Assembly (NCBI RefSeq): GCF_001649575.2
Contig: NC_051431.1
Span: forward strand, 5,341,551 to 5,405,550
From: Kryptolebias marmoratus
Lineage: Eukaryota > Chordata > Actinopteri > Cyprinodontiformes > Rivulidae
Direction of reading: 5' to 3'
Length of the DNA: 64,000 nt
Shown here: positions 47,581 to 59,997 of the stretch, in pieces
Numbering within the stretch: the first letter of the stretch is position 1
How the letters are laid out: every line of letters begins with the position of its first letter
The notes under the pieces: generated by a model
Databases searched by the model: none
What the model saw: the letters and a program-made list of their open reading frames with translations, nothing else
Told to the model about the DNA's origin: nothing
Made by a program: the position numbers and the translations under genes

Positions 47581-48861
47581 TCTTTTTCTAAAAGAAGATT
47601 AATCAAAAACAACAATTCTCAGTTTGCAGCTTAATTTAACATAATTCTGTTAATAACAGCTTAACTCTATGCATAAACAGTTCCACTGACCTTAATTATT
47701 TGGGTTTTGTCTGAAATTTAAAAATATAACAAAACCATGAGTAAATAAAATGTCATGTAGAAATCATTTTTAAAACAAATGGCTAAAATGGGCTTCAAAT
47801 GCAAGAAATAAATTAGATCTGCAGTTGATTTAGTATGATTTTTTAAACCCACTAATTTAAACTAAACTACATCTGCTGTTGTTTATCTGCTTTAGTTTTG
47901 CAAAATATGCATCACATGCTCTTCTGAAGAAACATTCTTAATGAATACAGTATTTTTGCTTTTCATATTTTATGAGCTGTACTTTTAAATGAAGCCTGCA
48001 AGGTTCTGACTGATAACTCATGACATCAAGCATGAAATGTGATAAAGAACACAAAGATTCCAGTGAATTTGTTTGTGGAGTAAAATAAAAAGTAGAACAA
48101 ACTGAAATAAATGAATCAAAAGTTTAAAAGGTTTTTTTAGGTTCCACCAATAAAAGTACATTGCAGTCTAACTTCCAATAATCCTTTGACTTACAGTCTA
48201 GTTTCCTGTTTAAATTTGATTTTAAAATATTAAGATGTCACAGAATAATAAACCACTGTGAGGTGAATAAATAGGAGGGAAAAATATGCCCCTACTGCCC
48301 CAACCTTCACCTCCTGCACCGTTGTCTGTCTGCAGTTTTGTGATAATGATGTTGGAGTCAGAGAGGCCCATAAAAAAGGAAATCACTCTATAAATTTCCA
48401 CATATGCAGAACCTTGATCTGCTGAACCATCCCGTTGACATGGAGCTGAAATTCACATTTTCCAGGTACGTAGGATCATTATCCTGCTTCTACATGAATA
48501 TATGCAGTGCAATATGGTGAATACTTGCTTTGCTTAAGAGAGGTGACCATGATATTTCCTATTACTTTGGTTCTGTACTCCACTGTGACATAGGCTGCAG
48601 CAAGATAGTCACATCCGTATGAAATTTGTTGTAAATGGTTGTGCAAATCTATTTTTGTCCATTGAACATAAATGTTTAAATGTTTTTGTTTTCATAAATA
48701 TGTATTGCTTCTGGGAGCAGAGGACATCATTTCAGATAAAGTAGTTCAATTCTACAATAAAATGACACAAGATATTCTGCTTTTTAATATCAATGCTGCA
48801 AGGGGAATAATGCCCTCACATCTAAACAGTTGAAGTTGTAACCCAGTTTTACTTAAACTGC

Positions 48862-48935
48862 ATGTTACATTACATTTAGTGGACACTGTCATCCGAAGTG
48901 GCTCATAAGTGAGGATTACATGTAGTTTGATTTAA
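48862..48935. repeat. Decayed fish repeat
   Basis: TTACATTACATTTAGTGGAC, ACTGTCATCCGAAGTGGCTC and ATAAGTGAGG resemble the fish repeat that usually reads TTACATTTAGCAGACGCTTT, TATCCAAAGCGACTTAC. Confidence 0.5.
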
Positions 48936-49720
48936 TATCTTGCCTATGAATTCTTCATCATGTGGACCAGGAAGTCAGGATTCAGTTAGCCACATTCACA
49001 TTGATGAATGATCACATGGTTGCAGGATGAGCAAAAAGGAATAATGACATAAATGCAAACTTGAGAAACCTTCACTGGGAAAGAAAAACATTTAAAAAAT
49101 AAATTTTATATAGATAGACACAAAAATACAGAAGCCGATGTTCAGTTATAAATTCAAATAATTTTGTACTGCTTTTAAGAAGTGGTCTACATTTGAGCTG
49201 TTGTGACGTTATTGACTTTGTTGTGACCGGAAGTTATGTTAATGACTTGCACTACAGCTGCTATGGAAGAGTGGATCAATAACGAAGCACTGCTGATCTC
49301 AGTCACTCTGCTGGCTGAGATCTTTATTGTAGACAAAGGAGTTAAAACTAGTTGAAACAACATGTTTACTATGGTTACGCCATATATATAAGCAATTAAC
49401 CTCTGTTCAGGGGAGCAGGGGGTTATTATTGGCACTATCACTATCATATACTGAACGTGCTGAAACTTAATTCAGACAATCAAGGAACAAAGGGAGAGGA
49501 CGAGTCTGCAAACAAACAAGCACCGGAGAGCAGTCTAGTTAACTAAAAGTCAAACATTCTTTGAAAATCTGTGGATAATTTCACATTTTAAAGTCAATGT
49601 TCAGTGCTGTCACATTCAACGTCTGATGACACTCTTCAAGAAAACGTGGAAAATCTAAAATGCCATTTGTGCAATAAATAAATAAATAAATAAAACAAAT
49701 TAAGGGTGTGTATGTAATTT

Positions 49721-49855
49721 ATCCATCCATCCATCCATCCATTTTCTTCACCCACTTCTCCATTTCGGGTCACGGAGAGCTGGTGCCTGTCTCCAGCAGT
49801 CACTGTGTGAGAGGCGGGGGGCACCACGGACAGGTCGCAAGTCCATCGCAGGGTT
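49721..49855 (-). repeat. GGAT-tailed short retroposon, reverse orientation
   Basis: Begins on the + strand with (ATCC)n and continues with the reverse complement of the same retroposon body (GTGCCTGTCTCCAGCAGTCA). Bounded by an 8-bp duplication TGTAATTT at 49713-49720 and 49856-49863. An (AAAT)n run lies just upstream at 49673-49694. Confidence 0.85.
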
Positions 49856-50848
49856 TGTAATTTAATGTTATCTTAATTAAAATAACCTAACAAATCGTCT
49901 CCTTTTGTTAGCATGGTTTGGAAACAAAAGCTTTAAAAACTGCTGCTATGACTAAAAATAATGAAAAAAACATTCCAAAATAATTATATTCCTTATGGTT
50001 GTATAGTAAGATAAAGTTCTTGATTAAAAATTGAATCTTTGACACTTACAAAAGTTCTAATTGACAAATTATTTTGCAATGTGAACATCATGGAATCACG
50101 GATTTGAAGATTGCCATGTTTAACCACTTTGATTATCTATTGCTGCCATCTGCAGGACAGTAATTTGCACTTAAATTCAATCCTTTGCATTCACTTTGGC
50201 CTGGAAAAGTGTGTCCTTGTTATTTTGGAACTTCTTTATTTTTTCTGATGTAGGTATAATGTCAAAGTCCAAATGATAAAAAAAGCACTAAAATATGCAG
50301 GTTTGTTATAAAATTTGTAAAGAGTTGCTTACTCAAAAGCTTCAATGAAATTCCCATTAAAAAGATCATTTTCAGCAAGATTTTCATTTCATTGAAATTT
50401 ACAATCTGCATTTTAGAAATTCTTTATGAAATGATGCATATGACAACAGCATGAACTGTCCTCACCTTGTTAATTGTATAAATGTCATCCACAGAGGAAA
50501 AACTAACCAGTGAAAGAAAATGTATGCTTTATCCATAAATTATAGAAATAAAATAAACAGATTCCAAAAACACATAGAGACAGATATTGTTGGCAATCTT
50601 GTCCAGTGATTACAAAAGTATCTGACTTGGAAATCTCCAATTAAAAATGTGTTCATTTATATTCCTTTTACCAAAGGGGTACCTGTGGTGAATTTTTGTA
50701 ACTTTAATGAGTAAAAATGACTGTATGCTGAATTTGAGTGCTCACAGATCACATGAAAAATGTATAATGCATGTCTTTTCCTTTTTTATGTTGTAAGTTA
50801 CTTTGGGAAAAAATGTCTTCAATGAAACTTATTCTCTGGATTTGACTA

Positions 50849-52668
<1,820 letters not shown>

Positions 52669-53402
52669 GTTTATGAAGACAAATCTTGTACGAGTTAAAC
52701 TCTCCTGTCAACGATCAGAACTGTATCCAGTTTAAATTGTTCTGTCAGTGCTATTATGCTAAAAATATGGTGTCAATAACTTTTTTAGCAATTGTTTGTA
52801 ACATAAAAGTATCACTGAGCCCAACACAAACAAAATGATAATATTCAATGGACTATACGTCAAAAAGAAAATAAATTATCTTATTTAACGCATGAGTTAC
52901 TCGTTTAGCTTGTAGTCTCATCGAAGTTTGTTTCTACCCGGACTGTTCTGAACGGCGCACACAGGAAGCAGCCGAGCAGCAGAAACAATCGTACTCACGT
53001 TTTGTTCCTCTCTTAGCTGCATGTGTCATCTGGTGGATTCTGACAAATAAGCGTAGTGATTTTTTTCTTTTAGTTTAAATCAGCGAAATTATATTGTGTT
53101 ACCTCTAAGCTTGTATTCCCTGGCTTCAAGTAACAACATAAGTTAAGTTATGTCCGAATTGAAGATTTCATCTATACAAAGTAAATGAAACTGAAAACGG
53201 TGAGTGGTTTAGCCTCCATTTGTAACAATAAGTTGGCTTTTTGAAGTTAAAGTAAGTCTTTTTTTTTCTCACTGAATCCACTGAGCCAGAAGCTGGCTTT
53301 GTAGCAGAATACAAATGTAGTTATTGTTTGGCTTGTGTTATATTAGATGAGTGTTTTATCTGTTTTGTCATTCATCACTGAACTAAATTTGATTAGGTCA
53401 AA
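52669..53402. promoter_or_regulatory. Probable bidirectional promoter of rwdd2b and usp16
   Basis: 734 bp separate the two divergent start codons. The most GC-rich part is about 52935-53030, with an ACCCGGA and an ACAGGAAGC ETS-like motif. On the usp16 side a noncoding first exon ending at 53199 (AAACG, then GTGAGT) and an acceptor GATTAG just before 53397 would place the usp16 ATG six bases into its second exon. No TATA box was evident. Transcription starts cannot be fixed from sequence. Confidence 0.6.
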
Positions 53403-55407
53403 ATGGGAAAGAAAAAGGGTAAGATCAAGAGCTCCAGAGAGGATGATGAGCTTGATCTGACAGGTAAAAAGAAAATCTATATCTATATACTGTTTAATAA
53501 GCTGTTAAAAGCCTGGCATAAATGTGACTGTTTTATTTTTTATAGTTCCATCCTGCAGACATATCAAGAAGGGAACGGACCAAACCTTTGTAAAGAAACT
53601 TTCTAGCATTTCTGATTGGACAAGTTGCCAGGATTGTAAGCATGAGGAGAATAAAGAAAATATCAGTGCAGCTCTACCACAGGACTCTGAAGAGGAGAAA
53701 GAAACAGATGCTTTGTGGATGTGCTTGAAATGTGGCCACAGGGTGAGTTTATACTAGTCAAGTATTCTGATTTCAACTGTGTATATTTTTTAACCACCAT
53801 TTATGTATTTTTCTGGCAGGGATGTGGAAGAAACTCTGAGAACCAGCATGCCATCAAACACTATGAGACTCCTCGATCAGATCCGCACTGCCTTGTGATC
53901 AGTTTGGACAACTGGAGTGTGTGGTGAGTATGATTGTTTTTTTGTGATACACACAGATAAGAACAGCTTCTTATTTTTTGCTTGATTTCATTTTTTTTTT
54001 CCTTTAAGGTGTTACATATGTGATGATGAAGTTCAGTACTCCAGAACAGGGCATTTAGCACAGTTGGTGAGCAACCTTAAAAAGGAAACCTCAGCAGATC
54101 CCATAAAGAGACCACAGAAAAGTAGGTACCAGGTGACTTTTGATTTAAAAAAAAAGTTAGTCTGTTGGAGCAACAGTTTTTAATGTTAGCATTTTTAAAA
54201 ATGTAATCATCAAAGAAAGTATTTCGTAAAGTATGAAGTACAAGTTTATGTAGCAGACTTTTAAAATAGGAATTATAACATGATAGTAACGGGAATATCA
54301 GTGGGCCCTGCTGTCTGTTTTAATTTAGCATGTGTGTTTGTGTTATTGTGTATTAATAATGTGGCCAGTTTCAACAAATAACTCAGAACAAAACTGTCTA
54401 ATAGATGGATACCATAGTCAAACTGCAGACAACAGAAATACAACTGACAGTCAAGTATTTTTCTGTCATTTTGCTAATTGATTGTCTGAGCTCAGTTTGT
54501 TGTGTTTACTATTGTCAACTATATACAGTAATCACATACTTCAAGGGTAATGTGTGTAATTTGTGTCTATACCACCCTCCTTAGTTGTCACAAATGCATT
54601 TTAGGAAATGAGGGTTCCTTCATAATATCTGGTTGAGATCAGTTTTTAGGTCACAAGGTGGAAGTTGCAAAAAAATAACTAATTGAGAGGAATAAGATTT
54701 GCTTTTCATAACCACCATGTTTATTTATTTAGGAGTAAAGGAGGATGTGGATCTGTTGGAAGCGAACCCGACTACGGAAACTCTAAACATGGAAGAAAAT
54801 GAGAACAAGGAGAACAAAGAAAGCAGGAATCATCAAAAGAAGAACATCAAGAAAGAGAGTGTTGAGAAATCACACAATCACAAGGCAGCAGAAGAAAACT
54901 GTGGTGTTCCAGTAAGAGGTTTGAGCAACCTTGGAAACACCTGCTTCTTTAATGCAGTCATTCAGGTAAGGTTTGCCTTACAAGATGCCTGCCTGGAGAG
55001 AAATTAAAGTCATTATTTGCTAATTGTTGTCATTATGATTTGCAGAACCTTTCTCAAACACAGCTGTTAAGACAGATTATCAACAACGTAACAGAAGAGA
55101 AAAGGAGTCTTGAGATCAAACCTGGTGCCTCTGTGGCTCTGGTGCGTTATCATTATACAGACGTTTATTTTCAACTCTGAAGGCAATACATAAACCTGAT
55201 CTTTTTTCAGCTGTTCATCCCTTGAGACATTTTTTTTTATTTATTTATTGCAGGAACCTATACTGGTGGAGTTGGAACAGCCAGGATCCCTTAGTTTGGC
55301 AATGTGTAAACTACTCAATGAGATTCAGGAATCCAAAAAGGGAGTGGTAACACCACGGGAGTTGTTCACGCAAGTTAGCAAAAAGTGAGTCTAACTAATG
55401 TGAGATA

Positions 55408-55458
<51 letters not shown>

Positions 55459-58380
55459 GTGTGTGTGTGTGTGTGTTGTTTTCGTGCAATCATCATTTAA
55501 TTTTATTCCTGCAGGGCAGCTAGATTCAAAGGATTTCAGCAGCAAGACAGCCAGGAGCTACTGCGGTACCTACTGGATGGGATGCGAGCTGAAGAACTTA
55601 AGGTGTGAATTGGGTTCTCAAAAGATTTTATCTTTTTATCACTCTAGTTAAAACACATCCACAGAGACATGTACTGTTGGACACAGTAGTTGTCCAACTG
55701 GTTGAGGTGGTTACACAGCTAAAGATTGTTTTGACATCAGAGCTGCACTGGAGTAAGCACACTCTAAGTTCGCCACTTGTTATGAACTGCACCATAACAT
55801 TTTTAACACTCATCAGTAATCAAAATTTTAATTTAATAGTGATTGCACAAATGAATTGTGCATGAGATGTAGTAGAGCTAAATATACTTTTCCTGATTCT
55901 GCTGTTCAAAAGGCTGGTTAATGGAAACTCTTTTCACTTAAATCTCAAGTCTTCATTGTATTCTAATTAAAGCTCATTGGTGGTCATGGTAATCATTTTG
56001 TATGTAAAATTTGTTTCTACAGAGAGTAAACACAGGAATAATGGAGGCATTGAAACGATCAAATAAAGTTACAGATGAAGAACATCTGAAGGCACAAGTA
56101 AAAGGTATGTAATTAAACATCCTGAACTCTGTCATATGAAACATAAATTTTGTATTACTGGTACAGCTTTTGAGACACCAATGATTAGTTTTATTAGAGA
56201 AATGTGTGCCTCTGATGGTGAAGTTCTGTTTTCAGAGTTTGAAAAAAGTGGACTGCCACAAAACTTTGTTGACCAAGTATTTGGTGGGGAAATGACCAGC
56301 ACTATAATGTGTCAGCAGTGCAAAACGGTACGTTCTGTATCTCAAAACATTAAAGACAACATGTTCTGTAGATATCACTAACAGTTTTCACTACTTCACT
56401 CTTACAGGTGTCCGTAGTCACAGAGATGTTTTTGGATCTTTCCCTACCTGTTTCTGATGAGGTGAAGCAGATGTTGCTGTTTTTTCTTTTGTGAATTCGG
56501 TGAGCAGCTTTGATGACATGTCTTTGCCTCCTTGTGACTCCTCTCATAGGCTTACAGAAAGAAAAACTTAAAGAAAGGACTTCAGAAGAAGAGTGTGTCG
56601 AGCCAGGATGGCAAAAAGAGTCCTGACTTGACCAGCGGAAATGATGACATGACCACCGGTGTCAGCAGCAGCAAGTACCACCAGAAAAAGGCCAAAAAGC
56701 AGCAAAAGAAGCAAGCAAAGGTATTTATTTAAGCAAATTTAAAGAAAGAAATTTGTTGATGGTTAAGAATAAATTAAATAGTGTATATAATTTTTTTGGT
56801 TTGACTCATAGCAACAAAAAAGGCAACAGAAGCTGGAAAGTAGAGTGACTTTGAACAGTCTGACATCTCCGAGCCCTGCAGACAATGAAGAAACAGATGC
56901 TAATGCAGATGAACAGGACAAAGAAACCACTGATGGTAAACAACACGAAGAAGCCTCATTGAGTGACCAAAATCTTGTGTCAGCCGGTGCTTCTGAACAG
57001 GACCCAAATGCCGAGCAAGAAAATGAAAACGGTGAGGATTCAGCAACAGACTGTGACTCATTAGCGACATCATCAGTCAGCAACCGTTTTACCGCCCTGT
57101 CAGAAGAGCAACACTCACAGGACAGCACCTTGTGTGATAAAATGTCCGACATGGAGCTGGAGGAGGAGGACACAGCACTGGTCAAAAACATGGAGAAAGT
57201 GGCCCTGAATGATGCTTTCATAGAAGACTCAGACGCTTTGGAGCAAGGCATGGAGAGTGAACATGAAATCCTGGAGGCCAAAGAATATACAGTAACAAAC
57301 CAAGACCCGGAGCTGGCCTTCAACACGCTGGCTAACAGGACAGTTCCAGAGAAACAGGAATGTTCTGTACAGTCGTGTCTATTTCAGTTCACAGAAGTGG
57401 AAACTCTTACACAGAATAATAGTTTGCTATGTGTCACTTGCACTAAACAGCAGCAGAGGAAAGATAAAGTTGAAGGTAAAAAAAAACATACAGTAATGGT
57501 TTTTAAATGAATAAATTTTCCATTTTGGAATCGGTGTGGTGAATTGTCTCTGTTTGTGGTGTGTTTAGGATCCAAGAAGAATATCTACACTGATGCCTTG
57601 AAGCAGATGCTAATTTCCTCGCCCCCAGCTGTTCTTACCCTTCATTTAAAAAGATTCCAGCAGGTAAAACAGATTGTAGTAATGTTCTACTTTTTTATGT
57701 CACTGATCCAGTTAACTGTCGGCCAAGTAGGTTCTGTCCACAGAGCTGCACAACTACGATTTTTAAACACTGTAGTATTTGTTTAAGACAAAGACAGATA
57801 TAGTTGATAAAACTGCTATAATTGTTTTGTTGTTTTCCTCTAGAATGGATACAGTATTTGTAAAGTAAACAGACACGTCCACTTTCCACTGATTCTGGAC
57901 CTTGCTCCTTATTGTGCAGCCAAATGCAAGGTTGGTGTAAGAAACCATTGCTGAGATTTTATTCTTGTTAAACTTAACAAGCTTTTGAACTGATATGTAT
58001 GTAAATACTTTTTTTTTCTTTAATACAGAACATTTCGGATGGAGAGACTCAGATTTCGTACAGTTTATATGGTATCATTGAGCACAGTGGGACAATGAGG
58101 TCTGGTCATTACACAGCCTATGTAAAAGTTCGGCCTGAGTGTCCTAAACCCTCATCTAATGGACTTGCTAAAGAAGGTAAGTGTGCTTAATTAATAGGGG
58201 GGGTAACGTCTTTATTTATTTTTTTAATAATCTCCATCAATTCTTAATTTTCCCTCAGGAGATGTAGAGGCTCCCAGAGGATCCTGGTTCCATATCAGTG
58301 ATACAAATGTTCAGCCTGTGAGCGAGAGCAAAGTCCTGAGCTGCCAAGCCTACCTCCTCTTCTACGAAAAACTCTTCTAA
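53403..58380 (+). CDS. usp16: usp16, ubiquitin carboxyl-terminal hydrolase 16
   Basis: Cysteine deubiquitinase that acts on histone H2A-K119ub and ribosomal ubiquitin in mammals. Seventeen coding exons: 53403-53463, 53546-53742, 53820-53923, 54009-54121, 54733-54965, 55046-55141, 55254-55384, 55515-55602, 56023-56104, 56236-56327, 56408-56461, 56550-56720, 56812-57475, 57569-57663, 57844-57930, 58029-58176 and 58259-58380. All phases join to 845 residues (human 823). Domains: ZnF-UBP about residues 20-145 ([51 protein letters not shown]); catalytic Cys about 229 in [16 protein letters not shown]; zinc-ribbon pairs CQQC and CVTC; His about 783 in SGHYTAYVK; Asp about 820 in WFHISD. A Lys-rich then acidic Ser/Glu-rich insert (about 420-690) splits the catalytic domain, as in the family. 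All catalytic residues are intact. Confidence 0.97.
53546..54121 (+). other. usp16: usp16 ZnF-UBP domain exons
   Basis: Exons 2-4 (53546-53742, 53820-53923, 54009-54121). The Cys/His set CRH, CQDC, CLKC, GC, QHAIKH and PHC matches the three-zinc ubiquitin-tail-binding ZnF of USP16. It reads without interruption once the two short introns are removed. Confidence 0.92.
55412..55477. repeat. (TA)n-(GT)n compound microsatellite in usp16 intron 7
   Basis: TA units at 55412-55454 followed by GT units at 55456-55477, 28 bp downstream of the exon 7 donor in a 130-bp intron. Length variation could alter this small intron. Confidence 0.95.
56812..57475 (+). other. usp16: usp16 large insert exon
   Basis: 664-nt exon 13. 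It begins with a Lys/Gln-rich run (QQKRQQK), becomes strongly acidic and Ser/Thr-rich ([27 protein letters not shown]), then returns to conserved catalytic-domain sequence ([39 protein letters not shown]). The acidic part aligns poorly with mammals, as expected for a disordered insert. The 187-codon antisense ORF here is a shadow. Confidence 0.85.
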
Positions 58381-58660
58381 CTGTATTGTGCCTATAAACT
58401 CAGGAAAAAAAAACAACTAACCAAAACGCTGCTTTAACTTGAGAGGACAAAGAATGTCAATCAGGACTTTGGTATAACTGTATGAAATTTACAGACGGGA
58501 CATGTAATAATCTTTTCATTTTCTTTATAGTTTGGTTAAACAATCTGATGTCTGTATATATCAGATTCATGGAAGATTAATAATGTGAGCAATTACTGTA
58601 TGATATCATTGATTCAACTAGGGGATAGGAGTCAAATAAACGTTTGGGAACAAACATCTG
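58381..58660 (+). other. usp16: usp16 3' UTR with poly(A) signal
   Basis: Canonical AATAAA at 58635-58640, about 255 bp after the stop codon, followed by T- and GT-containing sequence. A later ATTAAA lies near 58710. Confidence 0.65.
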
Positions 58661-58739
58661 TAAAATATATCAATATAAATATGTATGTATATTTTTCATG
58701 TAATTAAATGATTAAAAATTGTAGCGTGTTTCTTGAGTG

Positions 58740-58873
58740 GCAGCTTCCTGACAGAGTGAGCATGCGCAGTAGGTGCTGTAGTCACATGACAAGAAGAGGA
58801 AAGTCCTGCTTCGGTCAGCCAGAATCTCTACCCAAAATTTACAAATGTCAGTGCCAATCTGCTAACATGGCAG
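58740..58873 (+). promoter_or_regulatory. bach1: bach1 promoter and probable noncoding exon 1
   Basis: Contains GCATGCGCA (58760-58768, an NRF1-type half site) and the palindrome GTCACATGAC (58781-58790, E-box/bZIP-like). A probable 5' exon ends at AACATGGCAG with donor GTCAGT at 58874. It begins about 100 bp after the usp16 poly(A) signal. The transcription start was not determined. The exon is inferred from the donor and its position, not from homology. Confidence 0.5.
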
Positions 58874-59979
58874 GTCAGTGAACATTTGTTCTCTTTGAAT
58901 AGACATTTTTAATGTAAGGTTAGAGCCAGTGGGCTTTATAGCCACCGAGACAAACGTATTTCTTCGACAGAAATAGCTAACGGTCTGGCCTAAGTTCCGC
59001 TGTTTACTTAATATTTGTGTCACTTTAATATCTTATTGGACATATGGTTTTATTTTAACTGGCAATACATTTGTTCTGAACATTTTCGTCGCGTTTCGCT
59101 ACCAGGCCCAGTTGAGGAACTTGGCTAAACATGAGTCAGCATTTTTTAAAGCGTTCAACTTGATGCCGAAGTTAAAACGTTAACATTTAATCCGTCCTGA
59201 TCGCAGTTTGAAACATATTAGCTTGTTAAATTTCGTCAGGCGGCTGCTTGGTTAAAGTTTTGCTCTGGTCGGGACAATTGGAGCAAAATTTGTTGTTAAA
59301 GCATACAGCATGCTGTACAATTTGTTGTTTCAAAACTGACCAGCTCATTTATAATAGCATACACATACACTGTTTATAATTTATGTTGAATTGGTTACAC
59401 TTGTTTATGATCAAGTCTTCTGTTTATGATGCCATAAATAGGAAACCTGTCTCCTTCAGTTGATTGTTTAGGTTTTAAATTATAAATCAGCCTTAATAGC
59501 TTAGGTTGATATTGTAATAAAATTAACTTTTGATCATAGGCTTTGCAGTAATGTAAAGTAGAATTCACCTAAGCTGCAACGTGTGTGTTTCTCAATGACT
59601 TTCCCATCCCAAGAATGGTCTAAAATTGCACTTCCAAGTGGGAATTCTTGCTAAAAACAAAATGCACAGGAACTATAATCTATTATATCTAAAGTATCAG
59701 ATCATCATAAACTCATATTGATACTTTTTGTTGTTTTCTTTTCACTGAGAAACACTCTATAGCCTTCCTATATGAATTTAATTGAAGGGGAGTTGTAATA
59801 CAACAGATTACTCACAACGAAGACACAAATTACAATTAGTTTTCTCGCATTTTTGCAGTGAAACATGTTTCATAACTTTCCAGTCGTATAACTAAAAATG
59901 TACGCACCATTAATTGTCTGTCAGCTTTTCAGCCTATCTTGTAACACAGCCTGACTGTGAAGTGATTTTGACTCCCCAG
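58874..59979 (+). other. bach1 intron 1 (inferred)
   Basis: About 1.1 kb with no exon recognised. It ends at TTTTGACTCCCCAG (acceptor at 59979). An alternative acceptor CAGCTTTTCAG lies at 59932. Confidence 0.5.
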
Positions 59980-59997
59980 GATGAGCTTACAAGAACC

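Larger units (their letters stand above)
39716..50848. other. Intergenic region between cadm2 and rwdd2b
   Basis: About 11 kb with no recognisable exon on either strand. Contents: two family-A copies (42148 and 43848), a Tc1-like remnant (47139-47580), a decayed fish repeat with ACATTACATTTAGTGGACAC near 48862, and a GGAT-tailed retroposon (49721-49855). The stretch 43150-43420 is less repetitive and looks like candidate regulatory DNA. Confidence 0.65.

Noticed and set aside
56763..57326. 187-codon minus-strand ORF
   Set aside because: Antisense shadow of the acidic usp16 exon 13, which is strongly supported on the + strand.
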